The notes under the pieces were generated by a model. That model saw only the letters and a list, made by a program, of their open reading frames with translations, searched no databases and was not told the origin of the DNA. From contig QZLH01000036.1 in NCBI GenBank assembly GCA_003833135.1, forward strand, positions 195,123 through 213,098: a stretch of 17,976 nt of DNA. The letters run 5' to 3'. The stretch comes from Oehlia diaphana (lineage: Eukaryota; Glomeromycota; Glomeromycetes; Glomerales; Glomeraceae). The translations under genes and the position numbers were made by a program. Positions 9,278-17,976 of the stretch are shown in pieces. Within the stretch, counting starts at the first letter, position 1; each line of letters begins with the position of its first letter.

Positions 9278-11419
9278 TTTATTGTTATATTATTTCAAAA
9301 AAAAGAAATATTTTTTCTTTTTTTTTTTTTTGGTATTTAGTATTTATGAACTTTACTAAACGGGCGATTTATATTTTATACATCCGGACATTCAGAATCT
9401 ACTGCATTAATTGTTTCATTATTGTGTGACAACATTTTTGTTGAATCAATTAAAATACATCCATGTGATCAAAATTAATTATAAATTTGTTACACGACGC
9501 ATGTAATTAATAAGTGCATCCGAAACGTTCCGGATAATCAATTTGATAAGCCGAAATTTTTTTTCGATGTGACGATGAAAGAATAAGCTTAGCGAAAATG
9601 TAATTAAATAAATAAAGTATTTTAAGTTTTTAATAGTTGTAATTTAACTAGAAAACAAAGTACCGTAATTTATAAGTTAATTTGATGTAACAGTTTATGT
9701 AACAATAACAATTCAACTTTTTTAATAAATAGTACGTACCGCTTATTAAATCGCGTTTAATGTTTTGATTAATGTCAAATGCAAAAAAAGAAATTTTTTT
9801 TTTTTTTTTACAAAACTATTCATTTTTATTTTCTGCTAATTACAAATGTATTATAATTAATGATCAAAAAAATTTTTTTCCGAATAGTACTTTAGTATAA
9901 CGATGAATCATTTGATTTTAATTTCATAAATATTTATTTGTTGTTCCATAATTAATCAAAAATTTTGTAACTGTGAAAATTAAAGTTTATGATAATTTTT
10001 GTTTATTATCAAATTCGTCATATTCATAATTCCGCTACGGATCGGGCGATCGGTAAAAGGGGAAAGTCATATGATAACGAAATTTATAATGATAACTCAA
10101 TCAAGTAAAGCAATTTTTTACATGATAATAATTAATAACTAAATCATTTAATTTAATTTTATGATTTTATATTCAAAGAAAAGCCCGGCCATTCTGTTCA
10201 ATGCCTACTAAGTAATATAATGATTTCATTAAGTAAAAGTAGTTTATTTATTACAGGACTGGGTTAGAATCTATTAAATTTAATAATCTCATATTAATTT
10301 TAGCATTATTAATTACGTAATCTGTGTAACAATCGGACAAACACTCCATATACGAAGCCGGGATAATAAACATAAAAAAATAAGTCAAACCTGAATTCAC
10401 CTTTTTTATACTCAAATATTTTTTTCAACACTTGTAAACGCAAAAGTCAAACCAAAAGTTATAATGTTAATAATATAAAAGTATAGTTTAAACGTCTGTT
10501 GTACTGAAATTGTTTTTCCTGTGGAAACAAAAATAATTTAAACGTCTATACTGATGTTTTGATTTTAAAGCTTGTTAAAATAATTAATTTAATATTAAAA
10601 GAATTTAATATTTAGCCGTTAACGAAAAATATCAGTCTGTAAGAATTAGCATGATCCTAAAAGACTGACCAATAATATATATCATTATAAAAGTATTAAA
10701 GAAATTCAATGTCAAACTATCCCGCCGTAATGATTAATTTTTTTTTAAGCAGAAAATTTTTTGTTTGATTCTTTAACTCAAAAAATCGGAAATTTTGGAA
10801 TAAAAATTATCTAATTTCCAAATCATTGCTTTACTGATATTTTTCTTAAAATTTTTCCTAACTTTATTGGGTTGGATCAGGCTGTGGATTCTTGTAAGTG
10901 GTCACATGATTCTCTCACGTCCATTTTTCTTGATTACTAATATTAATTAAACCTAATGGGAAACAAAAATACTTTGTTTTTTTTTAGAAAAAAAAAAGTA
11001 ATTAGTATTTGAATAATGCTAAAGAAAATATGAAAAATGATTATTAAGAACATACCAAAGCAATCTTGGTTCTGACTTGACGTGTTAGTAAGTATGAACC
11101 AGTATTAATTGATTACTAATCAATTTTAATGTATTTGATTTTTGATTTGGCCAAGATCTTTAGATTAAACAACATGATACGGGATGTTAAACTGCTCTTA
11201 TTAAAAATGATTTACATTCTAGCAGATAATAATATAAAATCTGACCAACCAGAATTTATGTAACTTGGAGAATTATCACGGTAAGACGGTAAGATGGTAA
11301 GTACCAGATTCTTTTTATTTTTTTTTTGTTTAATAAAAAAAAAATAAATAAAGATCCAGTTCCAAAAGGAATAGAATAAAATAATGCTTTACTGATTTTT
11401 TGAGACCAGATTTATTGTT
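9278..11419. other. AT-rich intergenic stretch
   Basis: No gene supported on either strand. Long A/T runs dominate. A few less AT-rich patches stand out: GATCGGGCGATCGG near 10040, GCCCGGCC near 10183, and about 10865-10925. A short direct repeat of GGTAAGA/GGTAAG occurs at about 11280-11300. These patches may be remnants of mobile elements but carry no paired ends I can identify. The first 200 bases would include the F-box gene promoter. Confidence 0.45.
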
Positions 11420-11720
11420 AATATTCTTTTTCTTTCTTATCAGTTTCTTAAATTGAATTTCTAATCATTTTTTTCCTCTTTCCTTCTTTCCAGATTCTTA
11501 AAACTGGTTTCTATTTATTTGTTATTTTTTTTCCTCCTTCCTTTCAGGTTTCTTAAGACTGGATTTCTAATTATTATTTTATTCCCCTTTTCCAGTTTTT
11601 TAAGACTGACTGGTTTTTCATTTTTTATTTTCATTCTTTTCTTCTTTAGGTTTAGATCATATTTTTATTCAATAATCATTTTTTACTATTTTTTTGGTTT
11701 TTTTTATCTTTTTAGATTCA
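11420..11720. repeat. Pyrimidine-rich tandem array with AG steps
   Basis: A T/C-rich tract ending in CAG or TAG, followed by a TTCTTAA-GACTGG-like block, recurs with the AG at about 11443, 11493, 11547, 11595, 11649 and 11715 (steps of 48-66 bases). The central four copies share CAG-(A/G)TTTCTTAAnACTGGnTTTCT. Weaker T-rich repeats ending in AG continue to about 12110. Each step looks like a 3' splice-site region on the plus strand, but no exon-like coding sequence lies between them. Confidence 0.55.
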
Positions 11721-13845
11721 GGGCAGATAATGCATAGATTTCTTTTTTCATTTCATGATTTTTTTTACTACTTAATTATTATTTACTTTTTTTATCTTTT
11801 TATACAGACAAGTTTGGGAAATTATTGCGTACTACAGTAAGCGCCAAGTTCTGTATTTTCCTTTCATTTTTTATTTAACTATTTTTTACTGATAATGTCC
11901 AGATCGGGTTTAATAGTTTTCGCATTATGACGGTAAAAATCGAAAAATTTTTTTTTTCACTTCATTTTGTATTTTTCTTTGGATTAATTGTTATTACTGA
12001 TTTTTTTTTTATCTTTTAGGTCCAGAACAGTCTTGTATTTACCTTTTTTTGTCAGTATTTTTTCGCTAAATAATTTTTTTATCGTCTTTTTAGTTTCAGG
12101 TTGGGTTCAGCAAGTTGCTGTGTTAAATTATTTTTTTTTTTATTTAAAAATTTTACATTATATAAAGATGTTCACATGCCAAATACATCACGTTTTTGAT
12201 CCATTGTAATCTAATTCCTTATTATCAAATTGTTAAGGAAACATAATTGTCTACTATGCAATGAAAATTAATGTCATTAAATTAAATAGAATATATAAGT
12301 CCATGATGATTTAAATTTCCAATTGTTACTATAAATAACATTTGAATGAATAATTAGTTGAAATTTGTAATGATTCATCATTTGAGACGCGAACAATGCA
12401 AAACAATAAAAAAAATTCGATTTAACTTATATAGCATTCTTTATTACAACTTTTTTTGAACTATAATTCATGTATATGTGTCATGTATGACTAACAAATT
12501 TATTATTCAAAGAAGATCTATTTTCTTAAACTTTAATGTAAACATTGAAACAATTTTTTATTAATAAAAAATTCTATTATTATTTTATATGAACAGCTAA
12601 CTGACGTGCTCGAGAAATTAGAAAAAGTTAGACAAATTTTTTTTACAAAAATTATATATTTAATATCAAAGACTAATAATTAAACATTATTTTATTATTT
12701 TTATTATTTTTTTTTTTTAAAAACAAAATGATAAAACTGTTTCTAATTAGTAATTACGCAAGACAAATCAAGATTGATTAATATGATTGAAATTAATTTA
12801 CTACTCATAACAATAATATTATTAAGTTTTAATACATAAACAAGAAGCAATAAATGAAAAATTTTAACTACTTAGTTTATATAAATATTTTATAACAATA
12901 AATAACTAGTTATTATTACTATTTCTAATTTTTAAGATATTGCCACAAACCAATTTTTCAAAAATTTTTATATGGTTAATACACAATATTATAATTTCCA
13001 CCAATTATATGTAAAACTTTTATAACTTCAGTCTGATTTATGTGAAAAACTATATCAAAGTTTCTTTCTTTCTTTTTTTTGATTGTTGTATTTTTTTTTC
13101 CTTTGTTAAGAAATGGTTTGCTTATTTATATCTTTTCATAGATTTCGTGCATCACGCTAATTTTATGTTGATCATATTATACTTTTTAAGAGCATCTAAA
13201 TCATAAAACAGAGACATGCAACATATTTTTCTCATTTAAACAACATTTTTAATATTAATTTTCCCCATTATTCTGTTATTAATACTTTTTTCAAAATTCG
13301 GTATGAGTGCTATCTTAAAATACAGTTTTATGATCGAAAAAATCAATAATTTTGGAAGTACAAATAAGTGAAATAACTAAGGATAGTCATGATTATTGAT
13401 CTAAGGTCCTACAATTATAAATAGTTAGTCATAATTTATTTATCTTCTTTAAAAAAGAATAGGGGTAATTAGCGAATGTTAAAAGAGATAAAAAGGATCA
13501 AAGAAAACAACCCATGTGCGAAAAGTCTACATTTATAAGGTCTGAATATTCCCTAAAAAAGAAATTAGAAAATAGTACGTACTACTTTTATAAGTAAGTG
13601 GAAAAGTAAGATTTTCAGGTTATATATGAGTGGATGTCTAAAACTTTATTGGGTTTTTTTTGTTAGCAACATGCACTTCTTTATTAATCGTTTAAAGTTA
13701 ATACTTAAAGCACATTTAAGAAATACGTAGAAATAAAACAAAGTAATATATAACACTAATAATGTAACAGTTGACAATTATATTCTATAAAGCCAATCTC
13801 CAATTAAAATATAAGAATTTTTTTTTTTTTTTGGTTTAAATGCCA
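11721..13845. other. AT-rich intergenic stretch
   Basis: T-rich on the plus strand to about 12140, then mixed AT-rich DNA. No coding sequence, RNA gene or paired terminal repeats could be supported. The last part is downstream of the Argonaute gene. Confidence 0.45.
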
Positions 13846-13851
13846 TTTATT
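13846..13851 (-). terminator. Candidate poly(A) signal of the Argonaute gene
   Basis: AATAAA on the minus strand, about 100 bases past the Argonaute stop codon. It is followed by T/A-rich sequence and a long minus-strand A run (13819-13832). This position is typical, but AATAAA is frequent by chance in DNA this AT-rich. Confidence 0.35.
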
Positions 13852-13951
13852 ACAAATAATTTTAACCCAAAATAAATCAATAGATAAAATTTAAAACTCA
13901 AATATATTTTTTTGTAAAGTTTTTCATTTCTGATAATTTTACACGATGTTG

Positions 13952-16900
13952 TTATATAAAGTACATAACCTAAAAGGAAGAGTTTATTATAGAAATGAGA
14001 TAATTGAGAATAATTCACATTCAAGTCACCTTTAATTTACCTTTCGTAGTTCTTCTCTTACCGCTACTGCAACATTTTTGCCACCTTTGGATGATTCTGT
14101 ACCAGTGTAACGAAATGAGTAAAGTCTTGCCCTGTTGGCAGCTAGGTGGGCGTAATATACTGGAGGTACCTATTTAAATATAATACGATATTTATCATTT
14201 ACTGCATACAATGATAACAAATGCTATTTAAAATCTTACCAAAGATACTGCACGTGTACAACGTGCATATATATGACAGAGATTATAAGATAACATTTGT
14301 AACCTAAATTATTAATTAAATATTAGTTACGTATACCAATTAATTATTAAATTAAATTAAATTGACTTACTTGTTTGCATCAAATCCGTTTTCGTCATAT
14401 AAAACTTGATAATAAGTTGGCCGAGACGTCCCCTGTAGTCCAGCATGACTTAATAAATCTGTTAAGAATTTAAAGTCATTTAGAAAATGCTACAAAATTT
14501 ATGTCAATACACAATTTAATTACTTACAAAAATCAAATTCAAATGGATGTGTAATGTCCGTATCGACAACAGTACCAGGAAGACAATTTCCTGATTTATC
14601 AGCATTTTTCCTTTCCATTGGAAAAAAACGTGTGTGGTGTCTCCTCTGTATCACAACAAATGTGGTAGTGGGTCTATAGTCAGCCTCAAGACTTTGACAT
14701 GCTTCTGTAGTAATTAAATAGGTTAGCGAAGGCATGAATAAATCTAAGAATAATATGTTTCAATTACCTTTAATCGCAGTTAGTTCACTTTCTAACACAT
14801 ACCTATATTGATATTTTGATACACAGTCTCGGTAAAATATAATTTTTTTGGGTTTTAACCCACAAGTTTGGTAAAATGTTTTTAACGATTCTTTAACCAT
14901 ATTTGCTAAATCTGTTATTATTTCGGTACGGTCTTGAACCCTAATTGACGCTGCATAACGTGATGCCTTAACATTCACAGAACCACATAAGGCAGCATAA
15001 GATGAACTTTCAAAATTATAGCCTGAAGAGATATGTGAAAAATATAAATGTATTAGTAAAATAATTCAAGTGAAAAAAAAAAAAAAAATACAATTTACCA
15101 GACGAATGATAAACGTCTGCGCCCATCAAAATAGTAGGCTCATCTGCCAAGAATTGAATATGTTCGGGAATGAGGAAAGAATTCTCTCCTCCAAGTTTAA
15201 CGTTCATCTTTAGGCAAATGTTCACACAATATTGTTTTTTTGGGTTTTTCGTGTGTACACTTTGGACACACTGTGTTGCGACACCAATAACTGTATCACT
15301 AACACGTTTAATTTCGGCATATAAATCTGATCCAGTATTTGGGAGAATACAAAGAATAAGCTGTGGTTTAACTCCCCACGCCTTGTCTCTAGCCTTCAAC
15401 CAAGCTTTTTTTAATGATTCTTCAGTATTTCCTATAGGATTTGCGCGACTTATAGGAGGATCCCTCTCTGAGATATTCTGTCATAGGTGATTAGAAACTT
15501 GAATGATTCATACGAAAAAAGTTGATGTAATTTAACTTACCATTCCCGTATCTTGACATGTAGTAATTAATTCTCTCATGAAAAGCTTAATAACTTGATC
15601 AGGTAAGTCTTTATAACTTAAAAAGGCCAAAACTGACCATGAGCTGAGGATGGCACCATTTATTACTTTTTTATCTCGTAAATTCCATGATCCACCATTC
15701 GGTCGGACAAGACTCTTCCTTGACGACTGATGGTATTGAATTGTTGGAGTTGGGAGAATCCTAGCGTTCACCTATAAACTCTCGTTATTGGAGATACATT
15801 CCTATGATGCAATAATATCTCAAACCTACCACAGTCATATTGTTTGATACTTCCATCCCGAATTGTTTAAGATATCTGTTATCTCGGTAATTTAAAATAT
15901 TGAGACCAGTCTGAATCTTATTTGCCCGAATGGCCGGATTTTGACGAGCAAATTTTGTCATTTTATTTGTTAGATTACAATCCAATTTCTGCATGTATTG
16001 TTGTTCCTGTTATACGTAATAAAAATTTTTTTAATAAAATAATTTCTTTTAATCATATGATATCACTAGATGAACTAATGTATAGTTACCGGAATTACAT
16101 CACAAACTTCAATCGGGAGATAATTATTTTTCCTTACAACAACGCAAGGAAGAAATGGGTATAATAAACGTATATTATGTATATTTTGAAAATAGGTTTT
16201 CACATCAATCTTATTACCATTATCTACATCAAACATAATGTCAAAAGCTGAATTTTGAGTTAATTTCTCAATCATAAATTTTTGCTTATTTTCCGGTCTA
16301 TGATTATCACTTATTCTAAGATTTTTTATTCTCTTCTCAACTTTTCGACGTTCAATATCTGATAATCCTCTACGTAGATCATTGGGAGATCTAAGACCCA
16401 ATATTTTTACGACCATCTGAATAAGTGGACCACCTTCATAGAAAGCAGTAGCACATAAGTCTATGTTTATCATCATTTTGCCCCTTGTAGGATGTGCAGA
16501 TTGGTGATACCCCCGCCAAGCCTCTATGCCCTCATGGAGGGATGTAGCTCCATGCAGGGTATAAAATGAATTACGTAAAGTAGGATGTTTTGCAGAAATC
16601 TCGTGACTGATAATGGTGTTCATTGCATTCATTGCTTATTGCATAAATATAATTAAATCAATTTTGAGGTTCATTTTTATTAAAGAAAGAAAAGTAAAGA
16701 AAAGATAAGCTTACTCATCATGCAATTGTTGGTCATATTGCCTTTTGCATTTAAAAATTGGAGTAGGTCATTCATGTCAATATCTCTAACTTTTTTTATT
16801 GTAATTTTAAATATTTCAGGTAGACGTTTTTTAGCCACGGGCGCGTTAACTTTCTCTGATTTCACCTAATTATGATAATTAAACTTACTAATTTCAAAGT

Positions 16901-17390
16901 CAAAAAAAAGTAAAAAACAAACAAGATAATTTACTTCAAAACTTTTGCTTTCAAATGGTAATTGCTTGTGTGTAAACATATTTGCTCTTCCTATAAACAT
17001 TTGCTATTAGTTAGTAAGTATCCATTTCCCACTTTTAAATGCAAGCATATATTTAGACATCATATAGCATTGATAATTCTAAAAAAAAGAATTATGTAAT
17101 ACAATTTTGGTATCGCTATATTATAAATTTCATTCATTTTGTTGGATATTTGTAATCGAATACGTACCATCGTATACTGGTTTTATACCCCCAAGGGCTT
17201 TTTTGTTTTCCTCTGAAAAACAGGCAAATACTTTCTTATTTATTCGCGAGAGTACCCAAGGACTTATTGTTACATCATAATGTATAATTTTCGTTTTCGG
17301 TAACTTAGACACTTCAAAGAAGTTTGTTCGAACTTTTATCGGTTCTCTTTCAATAGGTCTTTTCATAATTTGAAAAGTTTCTTTTTTCAT
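13952..17390 (-). CDS. Argonaute (N-DUF1785-PAZ-MID-PIWI), 13 exons
   Basis: A small-RNA-guided silencing protein of 830 residues. Exons: 17390-17168, 16990-16935, 16865-16715, 16634-16090, 16006-15830, 15771-15541, 15477-15099, 15022-14768, 14704-14528, 14458-14371, 14303-14240, 14169-14041, 13969-13952. All 12 introns are GT-AG, 58-83 nt except the first (177), and phases agree throughout. Domains: N about 1-170, DUF1785 about 172-222 ([11 protein letters not shown]), PAZ about 210-345, linker 2, MID about 405-545, PIWI about 545-800. The 5'-phosphate pocket residues are present: Y514, K518, Q530, K551, K555. The slicer tetrad is complete: D582 (GADV), E621 (RTEII), D653 (YRD) and H790 (YYAHL). 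Oddities: a very short N-terminal leader without the Gly/Arg-rich tail of many Argonautes, and RDCVSKYQ in place of the usual RDGVSEGQ after the third catalytic residue. The last exon encodes only VMYFI and stop, matching the conserved MYF(A/M) C-terminus. The start is the first ATG of the conserved N domain; a 5' non-coding exon is possible. Confidence 0.93.
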
Positions 17391-17550
17391 ATTATAAAAT
17401 TAACAAGAATAATGATGATAAAAAAAAATACTTTTTTTAATTTCTTTTCGCGACTTGCGATAAAGAAAACATTAAAATAAAAAAAAAATTTTTTCCTTTT
17501 AGCTTGTAGGCAAGTACGGCAAATAAAGTTTGGGGTTAGTCAACAAAAAT

Positions 17551-17560
17551 TTAGGGTTAG
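17551..17560 (-). promoter_or_regulatory. Telobox-like motif (AACCCTAA)
   Basis: The minus strand reads CTAACCCTAA here, and a weaker CTAACCCC lies at 17533-17540. AACCCTAA / TTAGGGTT is bound by Tbf1-type Myb factors in fungal promoters and by telobox factors in plants. It lies about 160 bases upstream of the Argonaute ATG. Two short copies could be chance, and there is no telomeric array. Confidence 0.3.
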
Positions 17561-17632
17561 GTATATTTTGATGATCTCTAACCAAAAATAGAAAATATTC
17601 ACCCCGCTCCACCCCATTAGCCTGATCGGCAA

Positions 17633-17679
17633 AGGATATAACCTTATCCATCGTGTCTCAAATGCATAGGTTATATCCT
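17633..17679. repeat. 12-bp perfect inverted repeat
   Basis: AGGATATAACCT at 17633-17644 is mirrored by AGGTTATATCCT at 17668-17679 with a 23-base spacer. It could be a paired operator-like site or the ends of a tiny fold-back element. Nothing in the spacer decides between these. Confidence 0.6.
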
Positions 17680-17740
17680 CTATGGAAACCACGGTTTTTA
17701 TTGGCCAATGTTAAGTATTGATCATGTGACCTTATCAACG

Positions 17741-17976
17741 AGGACATTTTTGCCCTCAATATTTTGAGGACATTTTTGTCCTCAACTTTTGTCCTCACAA
17801 CTATGAGGAATGCTTTTTGTCCTTGCAACTATGAGGACATGATTTTTGTCCTCGCAACTATGAGGACATGATTTTGTCCTCACAACTATGAGGACATGAT
17901 TTTGTCCTCACAACTATGAGGACATGATTTTGTCCTCGCAACTATGAGGACATGATTTTGTCCTCGCAACTATGAG
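17741..17976. repeat. 28-bp minisatellite with a hairpin in each unit
   Basis: The unit, whose core is CTATGAGGACATGATTTTGT followed by CCTC(A/G)CAA, recurs with CTATGAG at 17801, 17829, 17858, 17886, 17914, 17942 and 17970. Steps are 28, 29, 28, 28, 28 and 28, and the array continues past the window end. Each full unit holds GAGGACA...TGTCCTC, a 7-bp inverted repeat around a TGATTT loop. Diverged starting copies (GAGGACATTTTTGTCCTC) occur at 17740-17783. Variation between units is confined mainly to an A/G position and T-run length, which implies recent expansion. No open frame fits the array. Confidence 0.9.

Larger units (their letters stand above)
17391..17740 (-). promoter_or_regulatory. 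Presumed Argonaute upstream region
   Basis: The first 110 bases upstream of the ATG are A/T-homopolymer-rich. Beyond that the sequence is more complex: a telobox-like site, a 12-bp inverted repeat, a TTGGCCAA palindrome giving CCAAT on both strands (17700-17709), and ATCATGTGACC at about 17720. No convincing TATA box was singled out. The regulatory role is inferred from position only. Confidence 0.4.

Noticed and set aside
11519..12209. Two Phe/Leu-rich plus-strand frames resembling membrane peptides
   Set aside because: They are translations of T-rich repeats; the hydrophobicity follows from TTT/TTA/CTT codons.
13836..14024. 62-residue minus-strand open frame after the Argonaute
   Set aside because: It is the last intron and 3' flank read out of frame; the real exon there is 13969-13952.
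15170..15490. 106-residue plus-strand open frame
   Set aside because: It lies antisense to the conserved MID/PIWI exon of the Argonaute.
15922..16164. 80-residue plus-strand open frame
   Set aside because: It is antisense to Argonaute exons 4-5 and crosses intron 4.
13952..17390. Prokaryotic-type Argonaute or recent bacterial transfer
   Set aside because: Twelve GT-AG introns and a full N-DUF1785-PAZ-MID-PIWI layout with a MYF-type tail are eukaryotic features.
17551..17560. Telomeric sequence
   Set aside because: There are only one and a half TTAGGG-like units, so it is a short motif and not an array.
17741..17976. CRISPR array suggested by regular 28-bp repeats
   Set aside because: The repeats are head to tail with no variable spacers, and the genome is eukaryotic.

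Overview
The window looks like nuclear DNA from a fungus with a very AT-rich genome. The evidence is long AT-rich intergenic stretches full of homopolymer runs, short GT-AG introns (mostly 58-83 nt), a eukaryotic Argonaute broken into 13 exons, and an F-box/leucine-rich-repeat gene. The style resembles arbuscular mycorrhizal fungi (Glomeromycotina, Rhizophagus-like), but that placement is an inference from gene families and composition, not a database match.

Layout. 1-311: one end of what looks like a hAT-type DNA transposon, with subterminal CCCGA/CGGGT repeats. 334-745: four degenerate copies of a roughly 106-139 bp tandem repeat. 1630-2348 (minus): a decayed protein gene in shifted frames with at least six in-frame stops. 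2481-3464 (minus): a gene for a low-complexity protein carrying five exact-length 66-bp (22-residue) repeats. 3465-7813: AT-rich non-coding DNA holding a near-perfect hairpin (5337-5426), a second hAT-like end (6588) and a small GC-richer island near 7022. 7814-9277 (minus): an intact single-exon F-box protein gene. 9278-13951: a second long AT-rich stretch, with a pyrimidine-rich, splice-acceptor-like tandem array at about 11420-11720. 13952-17390 (minus): a complete Argonaute gene, which I reconstruct as 13 exons, 12 GT-AG introns and 830 residues with the full D-E-D-H slicer tetrad. 17391-17976: its probable upstream region, with a telobox-like site, an inverted repeat, and a 28-bp minisatellite whose unit can fold into a small hairpin and which runs off the window.

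All four protein loci (one of them decayed) lie on the minus strand, but they are kilobases apart with no sign of shared transcription. The clearest functional content is RNA silencing (Argonaute) and ubiquitin-ligase substrate choice (F-box). The hairpin repeats are the kind of sequence that could feed small-RNA production, but nothing here proves a link to this Argonaute.
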